NCBI RefSeq assembly: GCF_001547895.1
Contig: NZ_AP014627.1
Coordinates: forward strand, 4,219,501-4,283,500
Source of the DNA: Pseudomonas sp. Os17
GTDB lineage: Bacteria; Pseudomonadota; Gammaproteobacteria; Pseudomonadales; Pseudomonadaceae
Reading direction: 5' to 3'
DNA length: 64,000 bases
The stretch's first letter is position 1, and each line of letters starts with the position of its first letter. The position numbers were made by a program, and so were the translations under genes. A model generated the notes under the pieces. That model had not been told where the DNA came from. It saw only the letters and a program-made list of their open reading frames with translations, and did no database searches. This document shows, piece after piece, positions 39,611 to 47,319 of the stretch.

Positions 39611-40008
39611 CGGGGCCTTGCTTGGGAGATCAACCATCACCCCAGGCGCCCTCTGGAACTGTGCGGCCCTGCGGGCCGTTCGCAGCCTGCGGCAGCGGCT
39701 ACACAAAGCACGGATTGACACTGGCTGTAGCCGCTGCCGAGCCTCGACGAGGCTGCGAAAAGGCCCGCAGGGCCTTGCCTGGCGATCAACCGTCATCCCC
39801 AGGCGCCCTCTGGAACTGTGCGGCCCTGCGGGCCGTTCGCAGCCTGCGGCAGCGGCTACACCAGCCCGGATTGACACTGGCTGTAGCCGCTGCCGAGCCA
39901 CGGCGAGGCTGCGAAAAGGCCCGCAGGGCCTTGCCTGGCGATCAACCGTCATCCCCAGGCGCCCTCGCCCTGCGGGCCGTTCGCAGCCTGCGGCAGCGGC
40001 TACACAAA
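39611..40008. repeat. REPIN-like tandem repeat array (about 2.5 units, period 156 bp)
   Basis: A unit starting GTAGCCGCTGCCGAGCC and ending GGCAGCGGCTACAC is found at 39727 and 39883, with a truncated copy from 39611. Each unit holds two inward-facing short hairpins (GAGCCTCGACGAGGCT; GCGGCCCTGCGGGCCG), the usual make-up of Pseudomonas REP/REPIN elements. It fills the 483-bp gap between the cyclase and SDR genes and explains the short ORFs there. The same family forms a second array at 46228-46661. Confidence 0.85.
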
Positions 40009-40047
40009 GCACGGATTACCCGCGGGCCTGGAGGGTTTTACAGATCA

Positions 40048-40806
40048 TCAGACGCAACGTCCACCATCCACTTCCAGGCAGGTGCCGGTGATGAATGCCG
40101 CTTCGTCGGAGGCCAGGTACAAGCAGGCGTTGGCCACGTCCTGGGGGGTGGAGAAGCGCCCCAGGGGAATGGTGGCCATGAATTTCTGGCGGTTTTCCGG
40201 GGTGTCCGGCACCCCCATGAACTCACTGAGCAGCGCCGTGGCGCCGACCACCGGGTTGACGCAGTTGACGCGGATGTTGTCCGGCCCGAGCTCGGCGGCC
40301 ATGGTCTTGCTCATCACCACCACCGCGCCCTTGCTGCCGTTGTACCAGACCAACCCCGGGCGCGGCCGGATCGCCGCGGTGGAGGCAATGTTGATGAACA
40401 CCCCGCCGCCCTGGCCGCGAAAATGCGGCACGAAGTGCTTGGCGCTGAGGAAGATGCTTTTCACGTTGACCGCGAACACCCGGTCGAACTCGGCCTCGTC
40501 GACTTCCAGCATCGGCCGGTTGCGGTGGGTGGTGCCGGCGTTGTTGACCACGATGTCCAGGCCGCCGTATTGCTCCAGGGTGTTGCGCAGCAAGGCGCCA
40601 ACGCTGGCGTCCTGGGCCACGTTGACCTCGATGAAGTGAGCCTGGCCGCCGGCGGCGCGGATCTCGTCCACCACCCGCTGGCCGCCGTCGGGGTTCATGT
40701 CGGCGACGATGACGTTGGCGCCCTGCTGGGCGAAGGTTTTGGCGATGCCTTCACCAAAGCCGGAACCGGCGCCGGTGACGATGGCAGTCTTGTTGGCTAG
40801 ACGCAT
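40048..40806 (-). CDS. Short-chain dehydrogenase/reductase
   Basis: 252 aa, classical SDR. Cofactor motif TGAGSGFGEG (residues 11-20), VADMNPDGG, NNAG (~90), catalytic Ser in NIASTAAI and YNGSK (YxxxK, ~155-159), and the C-terminal SDEAAFITGTCLEVDGG. The D in VIVADM at the end of the second strand favours NAD over NADP. Substrate unknown; FabG-like and 3-hydroxyacyl dehydrogenase-like functions both fit. AGGAG lies before the ATG, and just upstream is AACAACAA (40824-40831), a Crc/Hfq-type element. Confidence 0.85.
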   Translation of the reverse strand: MRLANKTAIVTGAGSGFGEGIAKTFAQQGANVIVADMNPDGGQRVVDEIRAAGGQAHFIEVNVAQDASVGALLRNTLEQYGGLDIVVNNAGTTHRNRPMLEVDEAEFDRVFAVNVKSIFLSAKHFVPHFRGQGGGVFINIASTAAIRPRPGLVWYNGSKGAVVVMSKTMAAELGPDNIRVNCVNPVVGATALLSEFMGVPDTPENRQKFMATIPLGRFSTPQDVANACLYLASDEAAFITGTCLEVDGGRCV

Positions 40807-40823
40807 GGAAGTGACTCCTGTTT

Positions 40824-40831
40824 TTGTTGTT
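40824..40831 (-). promoter_or_regulatory. AANAANAA (Crc/Hfq catabolite-repression) motif before the SDR gene
   Basis: On the minus strand AACAACAA is followed by AAACAGGAG and the ATG 18 bases further on. AANAANAA elements beside the start codon are the known binding signature for Hfq with Crc in Pseudomonas, which block translation during growth on preferred carbon sources. The match is exact but short. Confidence 0.5.
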
Positions 40832-40851
40832 ATGGACCGCCCTGGCGGCCG

Positions 40852-42306
40852 TCAGTCGTGACGAATGGCGATGGTCTTCAAGGTGGTGAAACCCAGCAGT
40901 GCCTCGAAGCCCTTCTCCCGGCCATACCCACTGGCCTTGACCCCGCCAAAGGGCAGTTCGACGCCGCCGCCGGCGCCGTAGTTGTTGATGAACACCTGGC
41001 CGCAGCGCAGCTTGTGGGCCATGCGCAACTGCCGCGCGCCGTCCCGGGTCCAGACCCCGGCCACCAGGCCGAAGGCGCTGTCGTTGGCCAGGCGAATGGC
41101 TTCGGCCTCGTCTTCGAAGGGCATCACCGCCAGCACCGGGCCGAACACCTCCTCCCGGGCCAGCCGGCTATCTGGCGGCACATCGCGAAACAGCACCGCC
41201 TCGTGGAAGTAGCCGCCGCTGCCGGCCTCGGCCACCACCTGCCCGCGCGCCGCCACCGGGATGCCGGCGGCCTCGGCTTCGCGGACAAACGCCTGGACCT
41301 GGCGCAGCTGCTTCTGATTGATCAGCGGGCCCATGTCCAGATCCAGCTCCGAGGGCCCGGCGCGCAGTTGGCCAAAGCACTGGGCCAGGCGTTCCAGCAG
41401 CGGTTCATAGAGGCTGCGTTGCACCAGCAGGCGGCTGCCGGCGGAACAGGTCTGCCCGCAGTTCTGCACGATGGCGTTGATCAGCACCGGCAGCGCGCGC
41501 TCCACATCGGCGTCGGCGAAGACGATCTGCGGCGACTTGCCCCCCAGTTCCAGGGTCACCGGGCAATGCCGTTCGGCCGCCGCCTTGGCCACCCGGGCGC
41601 CGGTGCCGGTGGAACCGGTAAAGGAGATATGCGCAATGCCGGGATGAGCGCACAACGCCGCGCCGGCTTCGTGGCCATAGCCGCTGACCACGTTGATCGT
41701 GCCCGCGGGGAAGCCGACCTGGGCCGCCAGTTCCGCCAGGCGCAACAGCGACAGGCTGGCGTCCTCAGCAGGCTTGACCACGCAGGCGTTGCCCGCCGAC
41801 AGGGCGGCGCCGACGCTGCGGCCGAAGATCTGCATCGGGTAGTTCCAGGGAATGATGTGCCCGGTGACGCCATGGGGCTCGCGCACCGTGAGCACGGTGT
41901 AGCCGGCCTGATAGGGCAAGGTGTCGCCGTGCAGCTTGTCGGCGGCTCCGGCGTAATACTCGAAGTAGCGCGCCAGGGCCGTGGCGTCGGCCCGGGCCAC
42001 CTTCAGCGCCTTGCCGGTGTCCCGGGCCTCGATCTGCGCCAGCTCTTCGTGGTGCTCCAGCACCGCCTGGCCCAGGCGCGCCAGCAAGCGCCCGCGCTCC
42101 AGGGCCGACAGGCCGCCCCAAGGCCCGTCGAAGTTGTCGCCCAGGGCCCGTTGCGCGGCCTGCACCGCCAGGTCGATGTCCTCGGCGGTGCCGCGGGCGA
42201 TGCACGCGTAAGCGATGCCGGTGCTGGGGTCGAGTACCGGAATGTCCTCGGCCCAGGACGAGGCTTGCCATTGGTTGTCGATGTAGTGTTCGAGGCTCAT
42301 TTTCAT
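40852..42306 (-). CDS. NAD-dependent aldehyde dehydrogenase (betaine-aldehyde-dehydrogenase-like)
   Basis: 484 aa starting at 42306, where TGATG couples it to the preceding gene; ATG 42300 is an alternative. Key motifs are HIIPWNYPMQIFG, SFTGSTGTGARVA, the general base Glu in TLELGGKSP, and nucleophile Cys in NCGQTCSAGSRLLV. EVFGPVLAVMPF and NNYGAGGGVELPFGGVKASGYGREKG close the family profile. It oxidises an aldehyde to the acid with NAD(P). Together with the SDR and tartrate-type dehydrogenase it fits stepwise oxidation of an alcohol or hydroxy acid. Confidence 0.9.
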   Translation of the reverse strand: MKMSLEHYIDNQWQASSWAEDIPVLDPSTGIAYACIARGTAEDIDLAVQAAQRALGDNFDGPWGGLSALERGRLLARLGQAVLEHHEELAQIEARDTGKALKVARADATALARYFEYYAGAADKLHGDTLPYQAGYTVLTVREPHGVTGHIIPWNYPMQIFGRSVGAALSAGNACVVKPAEDASLSLLRLAELAAQVGFPAGTINVVSGYGHEAGAALCAHPGIAHISFTGSTGTGARVAKAAAERHCPVTLELGGKSPQIVFADADVERALPVLINAIVQNCGQTCSAGSRLLVQRSLYEPLLERLAQCFGQLRAGPSELDLDMGPLINQKQLRQVQAFVREAEAAGIPVAARGQVVAEAGSGGYFHEAVLFRDVPPDSRLAREEVFGPVLAVMPFEDEAEAIRLANDSAFGLVAGVWTRDGARQLRMAHKLRCGQVFINNYGAGGGVELPFGGVKASGYGREKGFEALLGFTTLKTIAIRHD

Positions 42307-43418
42307 CAGCTCCTGTTGCCAGCCAGACACTCGGCAATCGCCCGCCCGACTTCCACGGTGCTGGCGTTGCCACCCATTTCCCGGGTGCGCGGGCCTTCGG
42401 CGAGCACCGTCTCGATGCTCTGGACAATCGCCGCCGCGGCTCGCTGGTAAAGCTCATCGCCCTGCCCCAGGTGCTCGATCATCAGCGCCGCCGACCAGAT
42501 CTGGCCGATCGGGTTGGCCACCCCAAGGCCGGCGATGTCCGGCGCCGAGCCATGCACCGGCTCGAACAGCGAGGGGTACAGGCGCTCCGGGTTGAGATTG
42601 GCCGAGGGCGCGATGCCGATGGTGCCGGTGCAGGCCGGGCCGAGGTCGGAAAGGATGTCGCCGAACAGGTTGGAGGCCACCACCACATCGAACCAGTCCG
42701 GGTGCTGGACGAAGTGCGCGCAGAGGATGTCGATGTGGAACTTGCGCGTGTCGACCTCGGGGTAGGCCTTGGCCAGCGCCTCCACTCGCTCGTCCCAGAA
42801 CGGCATTGTGATGGCGATGCCATTGGACTTGGTGGCCGCCACCAGGTTGCGCCGGGGCCGGCGGCTGGCCAGCTCGAAGGCGTACTTCACCACCCGGTCG
42901 ACGCCGTGGCGGGAGAACACCGACTCCTGCAGGGCTATCTCCCGCGGGGTGCCCTCCCACATGCGGCCGCCGACGCTGGAATACTCGCCCTCGGTGTTTT
43001 CCCGGACCACGATGAAATCGATGTCCCCCGGCACGCGCCCGGCCAGCGGGCACGGCACCCCGGGCATCAGCCGCACCGGGCGGATATTCACGTACTGGTC
43101 GAACTGGCGGCGGATCTTCAGCAATGAATCCCACACCGCAATGTGGTCGGGGACGATGTCCGGCGCGCCCACGGCGCCGAAGAAGATCGCCTCGTGGTCG
43201 CCGATCTGCTCGGCCCAGTCCTCGGGCATCATGCTGCCGTGGGCCTGGTAGTGCTCGCTGCACCAGTTGAAATGATCGAACTGCAAGGCGATGCCGAAGC
43301 GCCGGCTGACGGCTTCCAGCACGCGCAAGCCTTCGGGAACCACCTCGCGGCCGATGCCGTCACCGGCGATCACCGCGATGCGATGGGGAGGTTTTACAGC
43401 GGGATTGATCCTGGACAA
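42306..43418 (-). CDS. Tartrate/D-malate dehydrogenase-like protein (isocitrate/isopropylmalate dehydrogenase family)
   Basis: 370 aa with a TTG start at 43418, supported by AGGAG 8-12 bases before it. The family core is IAGDGIGREVVPEGL, VRENTEGEYSSVGGRMWEG, SNGIAITMPFWDERV, NLFGDILSDLGPACTGTIGIAPSANL and FEPVHGSAPDIAGLGVANPI. TPREIALQESVFSRHGVDRV is characteristic of tartrate dehydrogenase / D-malate dehydrogenase rather than isopropylmalate dehydrogenase. It decarboxylates or oxidises a 2-hydroxy dicarboxylate with NAD and a divalent metal. First gene of the operon running to the SDR; an AACAACAA motif lies upstream. Confidence 0.87.
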   Translation of the reverse strand: MSRINPAVKPPHRIAVIAGDGIGREVVPEGLRVLEAVSRRFGIALQFDHFNWCSEHYQAHGSMMPEDWAEQIGDHEAIFFGAVGAPDIVPDHIAVWDSLLKIRRQFDQYVNIRPVRLMPGVPCPLAGRVPGDIDFIVVRENTEGEYSSVGGRMWEGTPREIALQESVFSRHGVDRVVKYAFELASRRPRRNLVAATKSNGIAITMPFWDERVEALAKAYPEVDTRKFHIDILCAHFVQHPDWFDVVVASNLFGDILSDLGPACTGTIGIAPSANLNPERLYPSLFEPVHGSAPDIAGLGVANPIGQIWSAALMIEHLGQGDELYQRAAAAIVQSIETVLAEGPRTREMGGNASTVEVGRAIAECLAGNRS

Positions 43419-43441
43419 GCCGTCTCTCCTGGTCTGACGTG

Positions 43442-43449
43442 TTGTTGTT
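43442..43449 (-). promoter_or_regulatory. AANAANAA (Crc/Hfq catabolite-repression) motif before the tartrate-dehydrogenase-like gene
   Basis: Minus-strand AACAACAA, about 24 bases upstream of the TTG start and ahead of the AGGAG site. It shares the wider TCCATAACAACAA string with the element before the SDR gene in the same operon, which supports real function rather than chance. Confidence 0.5.
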
Positions 43450-43579
43450 ATGGAGGCAGGTCAAGCGCACGGGCGAGCCCATTCTGGGCACGGGGAAGCG
43501 GCCAGGGGAATTGCTCATTGTGGAAACCGCCTTCGCAAAATTCGAAGGCGCGTCAGAAAGGTCCTGCCTTGAGCAACGA

Positions 43580-44482
43580 CTAGCCAGCCTGCGCCTCGGC
43601 CTGCCCGCAGCCGGCCAGGTAGTCGAACAGCTCGCGACTGGCCAGGGACGGTTGCTCCCGGCGTCGGCAGAGGAACATCTGGCGGTCGGCCCAGGCATCG
43701 TCGATTTCGATAAAACGCAAGGCCATCTCCTTGCGGAAGATCTGCACCGCGCCCTGGGGCAGCACTCCAACGCCCTGCCCGGCGGCGATCAGCCGGCACA
43801 CCGCCTCGAAGCTGCGCACCTGCACCCGCAGGCGCAGGGGCATGCTCACCGCAGCCGCGGCTTCGGTGATCAGCGAGGTGATGGCGGCATTGTCCTCCAG
43901 GCCGACGAAGTCATAGCCCAAGAGGTCCTGGAAGCGCGCATGGCTCATCCTGAACGGGTGCTCCCGGGGCACGATCAGGCACAGCCGGTCGCGGCAATAA
44001 GGGATGTAGTGCAGGTCCTGGCCCTGCGGGCGCGTGGTGACGATGCCCACATCGGCCACACCGTCACGCACGGCGAGGATGATCTCGCGGCTGCGCTCCT
44101 CGCGGATGTCCACGCGAATGCCCGGATGCAGGTCGCTCCACTGGGTCAGCTGCCGGGGCAGCTCCTGGCTCATCGCCGAGCTGTTGGCATACAGGCTGAC
44201 CCGGCCGGTGGCGCCCTTGGCGAAGTCGGCCAGGTCGGCGTGCATCACATCCACCGCCCGCAGGATGCTCCGCGCGTGCTCGGCCAGGGCCTGCCCCGCC
44301 GCCGTGGGCTGGACCCCAGTGGAAGTACGGATCAGCAGCGCCACCTTGAAATGCTGCTCCAGCAGCGACAGACGCCGGCTGGCAGCCGACAGCGACAGGT
44401 GCGACTGCTCGGCGGCCCGGGACAGGTTGCCCAGGGTCAGGGCCTTGAGAAACAGCTCGATGGAAGTCAGGTCCGGGGCCAT
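43580..44482 (-). CDS. LysR-family transcriptional regulator
   Basis: 300 aa. N-terminal winged helix (LTSIELFLKALTLGNLSRAAEQSHLSLSAASRRLSLLEQHF, residues ~4-44) and a co-inducer-binding domain with GVADVGIVTTRPQG and LIVPREHPF. It precedes the tartrate-dehydrogenase-like operon on the same strand with a 161-bp gap, and is its likely regulator. LysR genes more often face their targets, so control of an unlinked gene is possible. Confidence 0.86.
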   Translation of the reverse strand: MAPDLTSIELFLKALTLGNLSRAAEQSHLSLSAASRRLSLLEQHFKVALLIRTSTGVQPTAAGQALAEHARSILRAVDVMHADLADFAKGATGRVSLYANSSAMSQELPRQLTQWSDLHPGIRVDIREERSREIILAVRDGVADVGIVTTRPQGQDLHYIPYCRDRLCLIVPREHPFRMSHARFQDLLGYDFVGLEDNAAITSLITEAAAAVSMPLRLRVQVRSFEAVCRLIAAGQGVGVLPQGAVQIFRKEMALRFIEIDDAWADRQMFLCRRREQPSLASRELFDYLAGCGQAEAQAG

Positions 44483-44551
44483 GGCAGGTTCCTTGTGCGC
44501 GGTCGGTGGAAACTACCCAGTCGGGCCGCCCCTGTCCAACCTGCGCCGGCT

Positions 44552-46198
44552 TCAACGCCCGGAAAAACGCAGCCGCGATAGCTGGCGCAGATCCCCTTCC
44601 AGGTAGTAGGCGTTGCTCCAGCTGTCGTCCACCGCCAGCGGCTGCACCTGCTTGAGGGCCAGCTGTTTGGCGAAGTAGCGGAACCGGTAGTGCTCGTAGA
44701 AGCGCAGCAGCTCCAGGCCGTAGCGGTCCGCCAGGTCGGTGTCGCCACGGATGATCAGGAAGTTCTCGTCGTTGCTCTGGCTGGCGCCGACGCTGAGGTT
44801 GTGGCTGCCGCTGATGATCACCGGTGAGTCGCTGGTGAAGTCGGTGACGATGGCCTTGGTGTGCACCAGCAGGTTGCCCTTCTGGCCCTTGAGCCCCTCC
44901 TTGAGCCAGCCCTCCAGGCCGTTGTTGAGCAGCGCGGTGGCGGCGAACTCGGCGGTGCGGTCAGCGTGGAAACCGGTGATGCGGCTGGCGGTGTTCTGCA
45001 GGCCGTAGCGCAGCACATCGTCATGGGGCTGGCCGAGCAAGGCATCGAGAATGCTGTCGGGCAAGGCGAAGGCGGTGACGAACAGCAGGTCGCGGCGGGC
45101 GCCGTTGATGATCTCGACGAATTCGCTCAGGTCGCCCTGGCCGCTGCGCGGGGAAAACCCGGCGAACAGCGATGCATCGGCTTGCATGGGGTTGTGCCGG
45201 GTCAGCCATTGACGGGTGGCGCCGACGTCCGCGGGGGTCGCCCAGACCTGTTCGAACACCTCCAGGTAGCGCGCGGCAAGCTCGGCGCGGTCGAGGCTGT
45301 GCAGCACGTTGGCCTGGCGGTAGACGCCGTTGGCGGTGAAGTTGGTGCTGCCGCAGAGCACCGATTGCGGCTGGCGCTGGCCGGTGGCGTCGAGGCGGCT
45401 GAGGACGATGAACTTGTCGTGGAAGATCGCGTGGGTCACCCGCCCGCGTTTGTTGGCCTCGGGCAGGTGCTGCAGGCTGGCCTGGTTCATCGTGGTGTCG
45501 TCGTCCCCGGGGCCAGCGTGGTACAGCACCCGTACTTGCACGCCACGGTCGAAGGCAGCGTTGACCGCGTCAACGACGGCCTGCAACTGGTACTCGTAGA
45601 TGGCGATGTCCAGGCTCCAGCTGGCGTCCGTGGCACGCTGGATAAAGCCCAGCAGCTCCTCCAGCAGGCCGTTTTCCAGCCATTGCCTGGGCGCGTCCGG
45701 CCAGTCCTCGATGGGCAGGTTCCTGTTGGCGCTGAGCAGCGCATCGAGCTCGGGAAACTTGCGCGAGAAGGCCTGACTGGCGGCCACCGCGCGATTGAAG
45801 ATCACCCGCTGCCCCGGCGGCTGGCCGTTGTCGGCGTCGATGCTCAGTTCCAGGGCCTCGCCCAGTTGCGGCGCCTCGGGGCTGCCATACACCAGGTGCA
45901 CCCGATAGTTGAGGGTGGTGCCGGGGTGGACCGCGTAGTCGGCCCAACGAAACTTCTGCAGCGGCGCCTGATCGCTGGGGGTGGCGTTGTATTGCGGGAA
46001 GCTGTGGGCCTTGCCGGGAAAGGTCAGGCTGTTGAACAGGAACAGCCAGGGCTTGCTGCCGGTCTGCTTCTCGATGGCGAAGCCCAGCAGCCCCTTGCGC
46101 CGTGACGCATCCAGATCCATGGCCAGCAACACCCCATTGGTCCCGGCATAGGCCTTGACCCGAAAATCGTCCTTATCGTTACGCACCAGTACCCGCAT
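44552..46198 (-). CDS. Phospholipase D-like domain protein
   Basis: 548 aa from ATG 46198; the longer frame runs into repeat DNA. Two PLD half-sites are visible. The second is canonical (HTKAIVTD, HxKxxxxD, with GSHNLS after it). The first reads HDKFIVLSRLD with GSTNFT after it, so the His and Lys are kept but the Asp is displaced. Such proteins can be phosphodiesterases on lipids or nucleic acids, and pairing of two sites is needed for activity. No signal peptide was seen. It has no obvious operon partner; the repeat array lies directly upstream. Confidence 0.8.
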   Translation of the reverse strand: MRVLVRNDKDDFRVKAYAGTNGVLLAMDLDASRRKGLLGFAIEKQTGSKPWLFLFNSLTFPGKAHSFPQYNATPSDQAPLQKFRWADYAVHPGTTLNYRVHLVYGSPEAPQLGEALELSIDADNGQPPGQRVIFNRAVAASQAFSRKFPELDALLSANRNLPIEDWPDAPRQWLENGLLEELLGFIQRATDASWSLDIAIYEYQLQAVVDAVNAAFDRGVQVRVLYHAGPGDDDTTMNQASLQHLPEANKRGRVTHAIFHDKFIVLSRLDATGQRQPQSVLCGSTNFTANGVYRQANVLHSLDRAELAARYLEVFEQVWATPADVGATRQWLTRHNPMQADASLFAGFSPRSGQGDLSEFVEIINGARRDLLFVTAFALPDSILDALLGQPHDDVLRYGLQNTASRITGFHADRTAEFAATALLNNGLEGWLKEGLKGQKGNLLVHTKAIVTDFTSDSPVIISGSHNLSVGASQSNDENFLIIRGDTDLADRYGLELLRFYEHYRFRYFAKQLALKQVQPLAVDDSWSNAYYLEGDLRQLSRLRFSGR

Positions 46199-46227
46199 CG
46201 CTTCACTCCTGTGTTGGCGCAGGCAGT

Positions 46228-46661
46228 GTAGCCGCTGCCAAGCCTCGGCGAGGCTGCGTAAAGGTCCGCAGGACCTTGCCTGGCGATCGACTGACAAACC
46301 TCTGGCGTTCTCAGGGTTTTTGCGGCCCTGCGGGCCGTTCGCAGCCTGCGGCAGCGGCTACAACCTCGGGTTGGTGTAGCCGCTGCCAAGCCTCGGCGAG
46401 GCTGCGTAAAGGTCCGCAGGACCTTGCCTGGCGATCGACCGACGAACCTCTGGCGTTCTCAGGTTTTTTGCGGCCCTGCGGGCCGTTCGCAGCCTGCGGC
46501 AGCGGCTACAACCTCGGGTTGGTGTAGCCGCTGCCAAGCCTTGGCGAGGCTGCATAAAGGTCCGCAGGACCTTGCCTGGCGATCGACCGACGAGTCTCTA
46601 GCGCTCTCAGGGTTTTTGCGGCCCTGCGGGCCGTTCGCAGCCTGCGGCAGCGGCTACAGGT
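46228..46661. repeat. REPIN-like tandem repeat array (3 units, period 148 bp)
   Basis: Units begin GTAGCCGCTGCCAAGCC at 46228, 46376 and 46524 and end GGCAGCGGCTACA. Each has the same two inverted hairpins as the array at 39.6-40.0 kb (GGTCCGCAGGACC-type and GCGGCCCTGCGGGCCG). The last unit runs 5 bases past the stop codon of the vWA reading frame at 46654, so the end of that protein lies inside a repeat. Short ORFs over this stretch are repeat artefacts. Confidence 0.87.
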
Positions 46662-47313
46662 CGATGTGTTGGTAGGCGGCGTTGAGGCCGGCGGCCAGTT
46701 CGCGGGCGCGGCCCAGGCGGATCGGGCCGCGTTCGATGTCGAGCAGCAAGGTCGGGCAGTTCAGGGGCTGCAGCGGCGGCAGGGTTTTCAGGCGGCCGTC
46801 GGTGATTAGCAGTACGCGCTGCTGTTCCGCTGGCAGCCGGCGCTGACGCTGCTCCAGCCACCGGGCCGCTTCGCTCAGGGCTTGTGGCAAGGGGGTGCCG
46901 CCAGCAGCACCGAGGCCGTCGAGCCAGTGCCGCAGGTCCTTGGAGGCTTTCAGGCCCTGGACCTGCCAGTTCGGCGCGCGGCCGCTGGCGGTGAGCAGGG
47001 CCAGGCGCGCGCGCCGGCGGTAGGCGTCGTCGAACAGTTGCGCCAGCAGGCCCTTGGCGTCGCTCAGGGCGCTGTGACGACGGGTCGAGGCCGAGGCGTC
47101 GACGATCACCAGCCACAGCTCATGGGGCGAGCGGCTGCGCAGGCGAAACAGCAGGTCTTCACGCAGCCGTGGCCGGCCCTTGAGCAAGGTGCCGAGCCAG
47201 TTGATCGCGCCGCTGCCGGCGGTGCGACTGGCGCCGTGCCGACCTTGATCCAGATGCCCCGCCCGGGGCTTGGCATCCGCCCCCCGGTCACTCTGGGGGC
47301 GGATGCCTAGGGC
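46654..47313 (-). CDS. chlD: vWA (ChlD-type) domain, read by -1 frameshift from the chlI-like gene
   Basis: 219 residues in the -1 frame relative to the ATPase gene. No ATG or GTG was found in the first ~50 codons. The vWA fold shows its metal site: DASAST (in ELWLVIVDASASTRRHSA), GTPLPQALSEA and VLLITDGRLKTLPPL. Joined through A_AAA_AAG at 47319-47313 to the 334 ATPase codons it gives a 553-aa ChlD-type subunit, the size expected for the vWA-bearing partner of CobN. Internal initiation at a rare codon, or a real frameshift mutation, are alternatives. The last codons lie in a repeat. Confidence 0.8.
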   Translation of the reverse strand, partial: ALGIRPQSDRGADAKPRAGHLDQGRHGASRTAGSGAINWLGTLLKGRPRLREDLLFRLRSRSPHELWLVIVDASASTRRHSALSDAKGLLAQLFDDAYRRRARLALLTASGRAPNWQVQGLKASKDLRHWLDGLGAAGGTPLPQALSEAARWLEQRQRRLPAEQQRVLLITDGRLKTLPPLQPLNCPTLLLDIERGPIRLGRARELAAGLNAAYQHIDL

Positions 47314-47319
47314 TTTTTT
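47272..47319 (-). promoter_or_regulatory. Programmed -1 ribosomal frameshift signal (slippery heptamer and hairpin)
   Basis: On the minus strand, in zero frame: CCA AAA AAG CCC TAG, giving the heptamer A_AAA_AAG (47319-47313) in correct register. Five nucleotides later begins a perfect 13-bp stem, GGCATCCGCCCCC (47307-47295), pairing with GGGGGCGGATGCC (47284-47272) around a 10-nt loop. The -1 frame continues GCC CTA GGC ATC into the vWA domain. Heptamer, spacing and stem all match known bacterial -1 signals. Confidence 0.85.

Noticed and set aside
37891..40800. A 969-aa plus-strand open frame
   Set aside because: It crosses antisense over the unknown pair, the cyclase gene, the repeat array and the SDR gene. 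No real protein spans such a set.
46228..46661. Possible CRISPR array, since three regular copies are present
   Set aside because: Units are ~148 bp with inner hairpins and nearly identical throughout, and no cas gene is near. This is a REPIN-type array.
46276..46675. Short ORFs of 65-83 aa in the repeats
   Set aside because: They repeat with the array and begin at the same repeated ATG, so they are artefacts of the repeated sequence.
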